Source: Catenaria anguillulae PL171
Lineage: Eukaryota; Blastocladiomycota; Blastocladiomycetes; Blastocladiales; Catenariaceae
Direction of reading: 5' to 3'
Length of the DNA stretch: 64,000 nucleotides
Assembly (NCBI GenBank): GCA_002102555.1
Contig: MCFL01000017.1
Coordinates: 62,001 to 126,000 of the forward strand
Part shown: positions 1 through 10,367 of the stretch, one piece after another
Position numbering within the stretch: position 1 is the stretch's first letter
How the letters are laid out: each line of letters starts with the position of its first letter
Translations under genes and position numbers: made by a program
The notes under the pieces: model-generated
Told to the model about the DNA's origin: nothing
Database searches by the model: none
What the model saw: only the letters and a program-made list of their open reading frames with translations

Positions 1-1
1 C

Positions 2-310
2 CGGGGTGCCGACGGATTCAAGGAGGACGAGCATGAGGACGTCACTGGGCATTACGTCAGCGCGGCCGAGGCCGGGTTGACGGGCGGCATCAAAGCCGCC
101 AGGAGCGTGTGGGTGCCGCTCGTGGGCGAACACGGCGAGAGTGTTGGCGAAGTACTCTTGCTCGTTTACTATGAGCCAAAGACCAGGCTCGATCGGGCAA
201 AGGCCAGGGTGTCGCAAAAGGTCAACGAGGTCAAGGAAAAGTTGACCGCGACGGTGGTTAACTGGATCACCGATTGGACCGCCGGTCAGGTCAAGGCCAG
301 CTTCAAGTGA
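2..310 (+). CDS. 3' end of a C2-domain-like protein (partial)
   Basis: The reading frame is open from the left edge of the window and ends at a TGA at 308-310, so only the last roughly 100 residues are present and the true start lies outside. The visible part contains the pattern W-V-P-L-V-x5-G-E-x-V-G-E-V-L-L-L-V-Y-Y, which resembles the last beta strands of a C2 (calcium/lipid-binding) domain, followed by a lysine-rich amphipathic tail. The C2 reading rests on this short pattern alone and is tentative. No further domain can be seen. The gene is tail-to-tail with the minus-strand gene that ends at 450. Confidence 0.5.
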   Translation, partial: RGADGFKEDEHEDVTGHYVSAAEAGLTGGIKAARSVWVPLVGEHGESVGEVLLLVYYEPKTRLDRAKARVSQKVNEVKEKLTATVVNWITDWTAGQVKASFK

Positions 311-449
311 GATGATGATGATAACATGTGTTGTGTCTGTGCCTTTGCGCCGGTGGGTCGAGGCAGTTCGTTGACATACTTGTAAAGAATTTGTCAGAAA
401 CGCATTACAACGACTTTCATTTTGGATATGCTTGAGCAAATGTGCGTAT

Positions 450-3176
450 TTAAGTATTACGACACATCACATGAGCTCGAGTCTCGGTCTTTAATGTTCT
501 GTCCTTTAATTCTGTGGGCCGAGGACGAGGAATCAATGGCCGTGGACGCCGAGTCCGCTCCTTCTCTTGGTGTGGCTGCCACTCGAACGTAATCTGCTTG
601 AGCAAGTCGTACTTTGCCCTCATGGACAAAGGCCTCTCGGGTGGCAAATCTCCTGGTGTCAATCCCAACATGGCATACACGTCACTCGTGCATTGCTCAG
701 CCGAAGTCACCTTGAGAATGGTAATTGTCGCTGTCGCATGCAGCTCACGCAACGGGCCGCGCAGATTCACCGACTCACCAACCCGATCTTGCGTGCCGTT
801 TGGTCGCGGAAACTTTGAGCTGTTGGCAGATGAACGCGAGACGCCAGAGTCAAACACGAGCCTGCGCCAGTACATCTTGTGCAAGAGAACCGGCGCCAAG
901 AGCAGGCGAGTGCCGCCGCCCACGCGGACGGTTTCGGTGCCATGCACCACGATATTGGGCGGGTATTGTGTTGCGAGATGATCGTGTGCCGTGGCGTGGC
1001 TCGACACCCTCGTGTACCATGCCAACGGACCACGGCATTTTGGAAAAGAAGCAGATGGCGGCTTTGTGATGTAGTAGTCGCGCGTGTGCATGTTTGACCA
1101 GAGCCAAGTCCAGTCGACGCGGTTGTCAGCACAGCCGGCAATGGCGGCAAGGGCGTACTCGTAGTCGCAGAGGAGAAACTCGGACGAGACAAGGACGATG
1201 GTGGCTCGCTCGACTTGTTCAAGAGTGAGGGCTGCGTAATCGGCCAGGTTGCGAATGACGACAAGCTGCGACGTCGGGTAGGAGGTCCGGAAATCGGCCT
1301 TGAAGGCCGCAATCCATGAATCAATGTGTTGCCGTGTACACACGACAAGGGTCGCAGAGGATGGGACCAAATCACCGAGAGAGGGTGCCTCGGCTGGTTT
1401 TGATGGCGGCTGCTGATCCAACGAGGACGAGACGAGTGCAAGGACGGACAGAATCATTTGCTTGGTTGCGAAGGAAACAGGCTTCACGACACTGTCGGTA
1501 CATGTTACTGTATCGGGAGGAAGCGGTTGCATGACGTGATCCGGAGGCATCAAGTAGAAGCGGTCGGTCATGGGTTCAAAGTACATGCCATCAGGGCCGA
1601 GGCGAACCAGGGTTTGGAAGAGTCGAAGCGGCGACAGTGAGATAGGAATCGATTGGTGGGCAGGCATTTCGCGATGATGGAGCCAAGCGACAAGGCGCAG
1701 GCTGGACAGATCGAGCTTGGAGAGGAGGCCATTGGGAATAGAGCGGGGCACGCATAGATCAGCAACATTGGCCGGCTTGGTGAATTCCATGCCCTGTAAC
1801 GCCTCGTCGGCATCATGATCTGCAATCCAACCGACCTGCCGCCCAACAACAGCGAGCAAATCGCGGATGACAGAAACTTGGGCAGCGCTTCCCGAGCGGA
1901 GAGCAGCGTTGATTTCGCCCATGCGCAAGTACAAGGACCAGCGGTAAGGGTAATGGTTGTACTCTGGGCCATACGTGAATCCACGCATTGGGCGGACAAC
2001 GACGCGCACATATGGCATCATTTCCGGTCGGATCCCATCGCGAAAGATGCCCGCCGAGTCCTTGTGCTCAAGGGTGAATTGACTCGTTGGCTCGTGGTCC
2101 GATTGACCATCAGTCGTGGTCTCCTGGTCCACGCCGGCTGTGTCGGGGACGACCCACACGGTCAGGCCAGTAATGGACTTGTTCTTGAGCGGAATCGGGC
2201 GGCGCTTGTTATTGTCTGGATAGACCCGACGAGATTTGTCGGCCAGCTTGAGCCGCTCCTGATAGGGGTCCGCGTCCACTTTGCTCTTGAAATGCGAAAG
2301 GGAAATGGCATGAAACGCCGCCGAAGTGCCAACAACGATATCGGATTTGTATTGGATCGGCTCGTAAACCGGTTCGTACGTGTCGTGGTCCTTGTAGACG
2401 TAAGACCACGTCGTTGGGTCCCACCTGGCGCGGTAAGTCTGCGTTTCCTTTGTGGCGGGTCGTTGCGCGGTCATGATGGGTTGAATGAGAACTTGAGTGA
2501 ATTCTGCAACCACAGCACGGCGGAAACCCACGTATTCACCAGACGGGCGATGCACGAACGGGTCAAATGACGACGGGAGAGGAAGCAGGATGGGTGTATA
2601 GACGACCTGCTCGTAAACCAGAACAGCGTCAGCTGTGCGCAAGGCAATAGTGGTGTTAGTTGTTGGGTGAACGAAATGCAAGGACGATTGGTGAAAAAAA
2701 AGGTACGTACCATCGGTCGCGGGAATCACCCCATTCGCAACTGCTGCATTGTACAGCGCAGTTTGACTTGTATAATCTTCTTGATCGGAAGCTCCAGGGC
2801 CAGGAACTGCACTCTCAGGGTACTCATGCAAGGCCTCGGGCTGGCATGGTTTGTCCGGTTCCAAAAACAAGCTGTTAAGGTCGGCGATGCCAGGCATTGC
2901 GAACTGGTCCAAGCGATCGTCATTGAAGACGTCCGGGAAGCATGGCTCGGAAAGGGTGAGCACATCTCTGTCAATATCGACAGGGATCGTTTCCGTGTCC
3001 GGGACAGGAACTCGCTCGTCGATCAAATGTAACTCAGCATCCTGATCTGGTGCGGGAGCTTGGCGAGCACTGGCATTGGCGGAAAGGCGGTATCGAGGTT
3101 GCCGTTGCCGTTTGGTTGATTCAGGAGCGATTGGGTCACTCTCCGCACTCGAGACTGAGCGCTTTGTTCGCGCCAT
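450..3176 (-). CDS. Degenerate SNF2/Rad5-like protein, truncated form (paralogue 1)
   Basis: About 882 residues if translation starts at 3176 (MARTKRS...); an upstream in-frame ATG at 3299 is less likely because a long G run (about 3221-3234) lies between. An in-frame 78-nt intron (GTACGT...CACAG, 2633-2710) is likely, giving exons 3176-2711 and 2632-450. A basic N-terminus is followed by the family block MMPYVRVVVRP...YRWSLYLRM, then W-L-H-H-R-E, which matches the WMLxRE region of Rad5/HLTF-type SNF2 proteins. SNF2 motif Ia is recognisable as ATLVVCTRQHIDSW. The expected GKT box is replaced by SFATKQMILSVLAL, and the DEAH/DEAQ box is replaced by YWRRLVFDSGVS. Unlike the paralogues at 10.4-14.6 kb and 60.3-64 kb, it stops before the cysteine cluster and C-terminal helicase lobe. 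ATPase activity is therefore unlikely (inference); a scaffold role is possible. Confidence 0.75.
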   Translation of the reverse strand: MARTKRSVSSAESDPIAPESTKRQRQPRYRLSANASARQAPAPDQDAELHLIDERVPVPDTETIPVDIDRDVLTLSEPCFPDVFNDDRLDQFAMPGIADLNSLFLEPDKPCQPEALHEYPESAVPGPGASDQEDYTSQTALYNAAVANGVIPATDGTYLFFHQSSLHFVHPTTNTTIALRTADAVLVYEQVVYTPILLPLPSSFDPFVHRPSGEYVGFRRAVVAEFTQVLIQPIMTAQRPATKETQTYRARWDPTTWSYVYKDHDTYEPVYEPIQYKSDIVVGTSAAFHAISLSHFKSKVDADPYQERLKLADKSRRVYPDNNKRRPIPLKNKSITGLTVWVVPDTAGVDQETTTDGQSDHEPTSQFTLEHKDSAGIFRDGIRPEMMPYVRVVVRPMRGFTYGPEYNHYPYRWSLYLRMGEINAALRSGSAAQVSVIRDLLAVVGRQVGWIADHDADEALQGMEFTKPANVADLCVPRSIPNGLLSKLDLSSLRLVAWLHHREMPAHQSIPISLSPLRLFQTLVRLGPDGMYFEPMTDRFYLMPPDHVMQPLPPDTVTCTDSVVKPVSFATKQMILSVLALVSSSLDQQPPSKPAEAPSLGDLVPSSATLVVCTRQHIDSWIAAFKADFRTSYPTSQLVVIRNLADYAALTLEQVERATIVLVSSEFLLCDYEYALAAIAGCADNRVDWTWLWSNMHTRDYYITKPPSASFPKCRGPLAWYTRVSSHATAHDHLATQYPPNIVVHGTETVRVGGGTRLLLAPVLLHKMYWRRLVFDSGVSRSSANSSKFPRPNGTQDRVGESVNLRGPLRELHATATITILKVTSAEQCTSDVYAMLGLTPGDLPPERPLSMRAKYDLLKQITFEWQPHQEKERTRRPRPLIPRPRPTELKDRTLKTETRAHVMCRNT

Positions 3177-3761
3177 GACAATCTTATAGTGTGTGGACGG
3201 GCAGAAGCTTGGAAGTAGTTGAGGGGGGGGGGGGGCGGGTGGAGCCAAGGTCGCGGAGCGGAATAGAAAGGCAGGATCAGTCAATCGAGTGATTGGCAAG
3301 TGGAGGACAGCGCAGGAATGCTATTGCCCCTGGTTATGATGACTATTCATTGACGACTGCATCGACCATTTGCAGCCTGAATGGCTGGTACGGTACCGGT
3401 ATATTCCTGAACCTATTCGATGACAGTCCTCCGATCCTATCTCTCTTGCTTCAGCTCGTCGTCGCGTATGGACTGCAATCAATGAAGAGGTTGTCTCTCA
3501 CCAGTCATGCGAATGTCGCCAGATGTCGCTGTGTCTATCAGTTCAGTGAGCGACTTGTTGGCGGGAACCGACCGTCGGGCAGGACTCGGAGAAGCCTTGG
3601 CCATGCTGCGGAACTGCCGCAAGCCCAAGCACACCGGGCAACATGCCTGACGATCGCGAGGTTCAAATCATGGCGAACAGTTTGCAGTGAGCTTGGGATA
3701 TGCTGAGCCAGCATTGGGCAAAAAGAAAGTGCAGAAACTATGTTGGATATCTAGTACAACT
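3177..3761. other. Intergenic region
   Basis: This holds the upstream region of the minus-strand gene starting at 3176 and the downstream region of the gene ending at 3762. A homopolymer run of G near 3221-3234 lies in the probable 5' leader. No RNA gene or conserved ORF is seen. Confidence 0.5.
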
Positions 3762-6700
3762 CTATCTTGAGGCCTCAGATCCTCGAAAACCCCCCTCTTT
3801 CCACTGTCCACCAACTGCCTGCACCGCCTCTCTTGCCATCCTGTCCATCCGAGCTGCATCCTCATCGCTTCCATCGCTCCGTACATGCACCGCCTCCATG
3901 GCCCGCGACCAGGCCCGCACATAAGCGTCCACGGCAGTTTCCCCATCTCCTGCTCCTTCCCTCTGCCTCTGCTGCCGTGGCAACTCGGATCCAACCACCC
4001 TTGGCAAGCGGTCCAATAGGGTCCTCACTTGCTCAACCCCAGCGTGATCGTTGAAGTACAAGTAATCGGCAACCACATTGGGCGCGAAATGCACGGGCAC
4101 CAGCTGCAAGAGCTTGCACGCAACGGCCATGCGTGTTGCCGCGTCCAACCTAGGCGCTTGAGCCGCGAATCGCGCGAGCCAATGGACCATATTGCGTGAC
4201 GACAATGGCGATTCCGTAACCGACGGAATCGACAAGACATACTGTGCGAGCTGCGGAGCGCATCCCGCAACGAGCGCCGGCTTGACCAAATACGCTGCCA
4301 ACGCGGGATCGCCGCTTGCTTGTCCACCAACTTGTCCACGACACTTGCAACCACGTTTGGTCGGGCACAATGCCGCCCCTGCGCGCGCCAGCTTGGCCCA
4401 CGAGACACATGTCATGTAAAGTCATGGCGACCGCCACGGCCCACCCACTCTCTTGCTCTCCATCCGCAAACCGCATTCCACTCACACTTCGGCCACCCGC
4501 TCCCACATCCGCATCGCATCAGCCCAATCACGCCCATCACCTTGACCCACCCGGTCTGCTGCACGCCGCCCGAATCCCGGCATCATACTCACGCACCACA
4601 TTGCGCCACCGGCGCTTGCGCAACTGATACAACATGGCCGTGGTCACCGATACGGCATCCGGGACCGCCGGGCGTGCGGGCGCCTCTGGGGCCAATTGCA
4701 AGGGGCCCTCGGCCACAAAATCCGAATGCAAGCCAAACACGTTGCGAATCCAGGTATCTGCTTTGCCCGCACTTCCCACGCGCGCGTACGCCGCCATGAC
4801 TGCATTGACCAACTGTGCATCAACCAGCCCTCCCAATTGCGCCACGTGGGCAAGCACCTCGTCAACGTGTCGCTCGCGCACACGCACGGTCCACGCTTCC
4901 TTGTTGTCGCCATCCTCGTCGTTTTGCTCGGTGCCACACGTGTCGCGCGTGTACATGCTTACCATTACCGTGGCAGGTGCCGCGGATTTGACCACCAAAT
5001 CCGCCCGATACGCGAGCAAGTCGTCAAAGAACACGTGCCGGGCGGCCTCGTGCAAGCCCGCACGCGCAAGCGCGTGCAGCACTTGCGTGTACATGGTTGC
5101 GTCCCTGGCCGCATGTGGCACATTGGTGAATGCGGCAATCGCGCCAGAGATATCGTTAGCCGCGAGGAGTGCACGAACTTGTGCGTTGACGAGCGAGGTG
5201 TTGGTCGAGGTGACAAGCGGTGACGTGGCGAGCGAATGGGCCAAGTGGGTGTGGCCGGCGTCGACGAGGACGGTGAGCAGGTGGGTGAGGAACCGAGGCA
5301 AGGGTGCGTGGCCCGTCAAGGAGTGCATTTGATAGAGGAGGTCGACGGCTTCGCTCGGGTGGGTGGGAAGCAGAGTTTCAATGGCGGTCAAGTACGTGCC
5401 GATGGAGAGCGCGCGTGCGTCGCGTACGCACATGTCGTCGATCCATGCCTTGACGTTTGCGTGGCCATCGTCCACCTCAGGTACACATTCCTCAGCATCG
5501 GGTTTGATAGCCAACGCCCATGCCCACCGATCCTGCACCTCCCTAACCCACGTCTCAACACCTTGTTTGCCCACGGCAACCTGCTTGACGTGCCCCGCCA
5601 ACCCCTCTCCGCGCCAATACATCCCCCTGACTGCTTTACTCATCACCTTGTCGACCCTTTCCCGCCACCGCCGCTCATGACCCATCCTGCGCACCGCCCA
5701 CTGTGCAAGTTGCGGATGGCCTGCCTGAACTACGGCCGCTAGCAGTTGCCCCGCAAACTTGTCGGACAAGTGCAAATGCGCGTGCGGGAGCACGTGCTGG
5801 TGGTACGTGTCAAAGTACTCGTTGACGCGGTTGGCCAGCAGCAGCGATTGGAAAGTATGAAAGAGGGCAGAGGGAGGAATGGCAGCCGTGGACGGGGTTG
5901 AGACGAGAAAGTGGTAGGCGCGCATGGGCTGTTGATGCGTGGTAGAGTGTGATGCGGCACTATCCGATGTTTGCGGTGGAGTTGGCAGCAAGTGCTCGAG
6001 AACGGTTGCATAGACTTGGGAGGGAACGGGCAGCTGGCGGTCGTGGCACTCGTCCAGCACGTATTGCAAGCGTGAGAGGTAAGCAGATGCAACACTTGAC
6101 GGGCACGCGTGCGGTGAGCTTGGGTTGGGTGTGCCGCATGTCGCTTCTTCCTGCATTGCACTTGCCCCATTGTATACGGCGACGGGTGGCCGAAGAGGAG
6201 GTCGTCGGACGGCTCTGCTTTTGCTTTTTGTCTGTTGTTGGTCGCCGTGCCCCGCACGAGTGCCCGTAGCAGCAACAAACAACAAATCCAGCGTTTCCGT
6301 CAACATGGTCAACGTGTAACTCTGAATGCTTCCGGGCTGCTTGGCAGACACGTTCAAGTAATGATGCCAGACCTGATCTGCCAAAGCAACGAGATGGTCG
6401 GGTACCTGCGGCAAGCTCGAGTGGCCATTGTGCATGTGCGCCGAGGCGAGGCGGCGCATTTCCCAGTACAGGTTGGCGACTTGACACATGAGCGGATCCG
6501 TCGGGTCAATGAGTGGGGTGGCGGGCGTGCAAAGTGTTGCGAGGAGCGTGTCGTCGTCGGGCGACGTGGACGACGTCAGTGAGTTTGGGTTGTTGGATGA
6601 TGATGTTGAGGAAGCATCCGAGGCAGCAGCCGTGGCAGTTGCCGAGGACAAGGGTGACGAGTCGTGCGTGTGCGAGTTGGAGTGGAGTGTGAGTGTGAGT

Positions 6701-7031
6701 GTGAGTGTGAGCTGTTGGATTGGTGACTGTGGCTGTTGGAAGAGCTTGATCCGCCCCCAGACGATGATGAGCCACTGCCCGAGTGGCCAGAGTGGCCCGA
6801 TTGAGATTGGTTTGCGCTTGAATTTGGCGGCGGAGGAGGTGGTGGCATGTGTGACGAAGACCAAGCAGGACCCGATCCGCCTTGGCCGTGGGCGGCTTGG
6901 CCCAGGTGTGATTGAATGTTGGGTTTTGGGGGGATAAAGTGTGCCCCCTTTGCTGGGCTGGCCGGTGCGGTGGCAAAAGCAGCGCCGGCCGGGTACAAGT
7001 GGAACAGAATGGACCGATGCAAGTGCCGCAT
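3762..7031 (-). CDS. PPR-like helical-repeat protein, probably mitochondrial; exon structure unresolved
   Basis: The main open stretch (about 6700-4537) is rich in paired-helix repeats typical of pentatricopeptide or related repeats, for example LVNAQVRALLAANDISGAI and VTTAMLYQLRKRRW. The best start is at 7031: MRHLHRSILFHLYP, a basic, hydroxylated leader of mitochondrial-import type. That leader is in a different frame from the main body, and the change of frame falls in a GTGTGA hexanucleotide tract near 6690-6712. Downstream of 4540 coding potential changes frame again, ending in the frame that stops at 3762 (helical, LAAYLVKPALVAG...). No convincing introns of normal length were found for every switch, so short introns, assembly indels or decay are all possible. 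A role in mitochondrial RNA metabolism is what the family usually does; nothing specific can be read here. Confidence 0.55.
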
Positions 7032-7776
7032 TTGCTTGAGCTTGAGCTTGGCTCTTGACGTTGATGCAGATGGGGCTGTCTGCGAATGGAGCTGACGGCG
7101 ACACGCACACGCTTTGGCCGAGGATGTTGACGTCTACATAAAGATGGATATGATATTCATATGGATGGTCAGCACAAGCAAGCAAGCAGCATTGTTGAGT
7201 CCAAATCCATGTGCACAAAACAAAGACGATCGAACCGAAGCTCTATTAATGTATGCCGGCGGCGGAACTCGCAGCACAGAGGACACGGCCGTCGCAGCAG
7301 ACTTTGACATGGGCCACGGATGCAGTGCTCATGTTGTCTGCTGGATTTCACTGGATCGAGAAAGGGAGGCGGGAGGCAGCTGGACAATGAAGTTTGTGTC
7401 GAAATCCCACGGCAGCAGCAGAGGCAGTACAGTAGGAAGCGAGCAATGTGCATGCATCCAATGGGATTACTTGCCATTCATTGATTCAGTTGAATACATG
7501 GAATGTATTTTCAATTATGTGAGTGAGTGAGAAAACTTTACCAAAGATGGACGACAAGTTGGATCGGCGGGTCAGTCTTTCATGATCACACTTGGTGGGA
7601 AATGCTGATCACAATCGATGATTCACCCATCCGGTTGTGCAGATGATGGCAAAGCGCCACACATTCACTTCTTCAACATGAATATTGTCGCCATCCTGAC
7701 TTCACAAGGATACAACGATGATGCATGCATATGTACGAAACCCAGTCACCACAAGTTAGTTAAAGCATTCATCGCC
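7032..7776. other. Divergent intergenic region between PPR-like gene and septin
   Basis: This interval separates two genes transcribed outward, so it should contain both promoters. Short ORFs run through it (for example 7114-7530) but show no recognisable protein. An ATG at 7618 is in frame with the septin, but the intervening residues look unlike any septin N-terminus. Confidence 0.5.
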
Positions 7777-8853
7777 ATGGCATCCACGACAGCAAAGCAG
7801 CCCACCACCCCACTCCAGGCCTATGTCGGCTTCGACACCATCACCCAGCAAATCGAGCGCAAGCTCCTGCGCCGCGGGTTCGCCTTCAACGTCATGTTGG
7901 TGGGTGCCACCGGCCTGGGCAAGTCGACTCTCCTCAACACTCTCTTTGCCTCGCACCTCATCGACTCAAAGGGCCGCACCCACCCGGCCGAGGCGCTCCG
8001 CCAAACCACCGAAATCGTGCCCGTGTCGCACAACATTGAGGAAAACCAAGTCCGCCTCAAGCTCACCATTGTCGACACGCCCGGATACGCCGACTTGATG
8101 AACAATGAGCACTGCCTCGACCCGATCCTCAAGTACATCAAGGACCAATATGCCCATTACTTGCGCAAGGAGTTGACGGCTGCGCGTGAACGCCACATTT
8201 CAGACACGCGGGTCCATTGCGTCTTGTTCTTTATCAACCCTTCAGGTCAATCGTATGTGTTTAAAATCTCGGCACATACACATTGTGTCCTTCCTTTTTG
8301 TCGTTCGTTCGTTGCATTCATCTCATCATCCCTTATGGTATTCAGGTTGAAGCCCCTCGACATTGTCGCCCTGCGCCAACTCTCGGAAATCTGCAACGTG
8401 GTCCCCATCATTGCCAAATCCGACTCGCTGACCCTGGACGAGCGTGCCGCCTTCAAGCAACGCATCAAGGAAGAAATCGAGTACCACGGCATCAAGGTGT
8501 ACCCTGGCGACTTTTCCAACGCTGGTTTGCTGGACCCAGAGGACGAGGAGGCCCTGCACGAGCAACAAATCAATGCTATGATTCGCGACATGATCCCATT
8601 TGCCGTGGTCGGGTCTGAGCGCACCGTGCTCGTCGATGGCAAGCACGTGCGTGCACGCAAGACGCGCGCCGGCGGCGTGATTCGTGTTGAGGATGAGGCT
8701 CATTGCGAGTTTGTGCACTTGCGCAACTTTTTGACGCGCACGCACTTGCAGGATTTGGTCGAGACCACCGCCATGCATTACGAGGCGTTCCGCACCAGGC
8801 AGTTGTTGGCCTTGAAGGAAAACAGGGAGACGACCGTGTCGCCAAAGCCCTAG
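7777..8853 (+). CDS. CDC10: Septin, Cdc10 type
   Basis: Two exons, 7777-8252 and 8346-8853, joined across a 93-nt GTATGT...TTCAG intron, give about 327 residues. The N-terminus (YVGFDTITQQIERKLLRRGF) is closest in pattern to fungal Cdc10. Septin GTPase signatures are intact: P-loop GATGLGKSTLLN, switch motif DTPGY, and the guanine-specificity motif IIAKSD. The protein ends soon after the septin-unique element and has no C-terminal coiled coil, as in Cdc10. Septins polymerise into filaments at division sites and the cell cortex. The start at 7777 is chosen because it gives a Cdc10-like N-terminus of normal length; an in-frame ATG at 7618 would add an unrelated leader. Confidence 0.93.
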   Translation: MASTTAKQPTTPLQAYVGFDTITQQIERKLLRRGFAFNVMLVGATGLGKSTLLNTLFASHLIDSKGRTHPAEALRQTTEIVPVSHNIEENQVRLKLTIVDTPGYADLMNNEHCLDPILKYIKDQYAHYLRKELTAARERHISDTRVHCVLFFINPSGQSYVFKISAHTHCVLPFCRSFVAFISSSLMVFRLKPLDIVALRQLSEICNVVPIIAKSDSLTLDERAAFKQRIKEEIEYHGIKVYPGDFSNAGLLDPEDEEALHEQQINAMIRDMIPFAVVGSERTVLVDGKHVRARKTRAGGVIRVEDEAHCEFVHLRNFLTRTHLQDLVETTAMHYEAFRTRQLLALKENRETTVSPKP

Positions 8854-9187
8854 AGTAAGTGGTTGGTGAGTTTCTTCCTATTTGCAGACTGTCAGTTTGT
8901 TTCTTTTATTTTTCCCCTCCTCCCCGCCTGTCATTTTTTTCTTTTGCGGCCCGTTTGTGCCGTCCCTCTGGTGTCGTCTTGTCGACTAGTTTCTGATTTC
9001 CGGCCGTCTTCTTGATGCATACACACATACATACAGATTACAAGCACTTTATTCATTTGCTATACCATTCCGACCCCGCTCGTCGTCACTCATCCTCGTC
9101 TTTGCCTGAGTCCGGACCTGAGTTTGGATGACCTGCCACCACCGAGCAGAGTTTGGCCACTAATCTACAAATGCCCGGATAGAAAAT
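8854..9187. other. Intergenic region
   Basis: T-rich 3' flank of the septin gene and 5' flank of the ATP23 gene. Nothing else recognised. Confidence 0.5.
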
Positions 9188-10276
9188 ATGCAAAGCGTAG
9201 CCCTAAAGCAGTCCATGCAACCTGCCCTTCAGCCATCTAACGAGGCCATCATGCCACCATCCGCCGCCCTCGCAACCCCACCCATTCTCGCTCGCCTGTA
9301 CCACTGCTGGACAACACACTCAAACCGCGATCCTCCTCCTCAGCCAAGAACTCACATGATGCACTGGAACCCTTCGCCACCTCTTTCAGACACGGCCACC
9401 CCGCCGTCCCAACCGACCGCAGAAGCTCGGTTTGCCGCCAAACTCGCCGCAAAGCAGCACGCACAGTGTGAATCCTGGAAACACGACATTCTAACCACAG
9501 ACCCCAAAGCCAAACGGCTGTTGGCGGCACTCGCAGCCAACGGATGCGCATTTGATCCCGACAGGCACGTCCGGTGCATGCCGTGCTTGCCCGTGGCCAG
9601 TGGCGGGTTTGGTGCCGAGTTTGGGGTATGTGCATACCCTATGCAAGGAATGACGTACCAGGTCTGATGACGGACCAATGTCTGCGTGTGTGAAGATTGT
9701 CATGTGCCAGAACCAGGTGATTCACAAGGAGCATATGCGCGAGACGCTGGTGCATGAGCTGATTCATGCCTACGACCATTGGTATGTTGTTGGAGTGCCG
9801 TGCTCATTTGGTTCCGTCGCCGCACGCTTTCTCACGCAAGGTTTTGTTTTCGAATAGTGTCTTCAAGTACAACTGGATGAACTGCCAACATTTCGCATGT
9901 ACCGAAATCCGAGCAGCAAACTTGAGGTCTGTCTTGAACCTCACTTTGTTCTGTTGGGCTTGGATGGAGCTAACCCATTGTTGCAACATTAGTGGCGACT
10001 GTCAATTTACTCGCGAGCTCGAACGCGGACATTTCAAAATCAAGGGACAACATGCCGTACGTCCATCCCACTGCGTATCCCTCCTTTCCCCGAGTCGCCT
10101 CACCTGCCAGTGTTGATCGTGTATGTAAGAAGGAATGCGTCCGTCGGCGTGCCATTCTCGCCACGTCATACAATCCCGAATGCAAAGGCGCCAAGGCGGA
10201 GCAAGCAGTCAATACCGTGTTTGAGGCGTGTATCAAGGACCGCCAGCCGTTTGCGGATGACGAGGTTGGGCCGTGA
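9188..10276 (+). CDS. ATP23: Mitochondrial inner-membrane metalloprotease Atp23
   Basis: Five exons in consistent phase: 9188-9625, 9696-9781, 9858-9926, 9993-10056 and 10133-10276, totalling about 266 residues. Exon 2 carries the zinc-protease motif H-E-L-I-H followed by AYD, as in Atp23. Further family signatures follow: FACTEIRAANLSGDC, ECVRRRAI and the C-terminal CxKDRQPF. Cysteine-rich pattern and order match the Atp23 family, which matures the Atp6 subunit of ATP synthase and assists its assembly in the intermembrane space. The N-terminus is longer and Ser/Pro-rich, so the first ATG is uncertain (an alternative lies at 9251). The last acceptor could be at 10129 or 10132; the latter reads QHA-ECVRRRA. 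The gene is tail-to-tail with the minus-strand gene ending at 10368, about 90 bp away. Confidence 0.92.
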
Positions 10277-10367
10277 TTTGCAAAGTGATTAGACTTCCAC
10301 GAGGTAACAAGGTAACAAAATTTGATTGTATTGCTACTGGCGATGAGTAAGTCTTTGGACAATTGGG

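Noticed and set aside
7114-7530. A 138-codon ORF between the PPR-like gene and septin
   Set aside because: Compositionally random, with no domain, and lies in the expected promoter interval.
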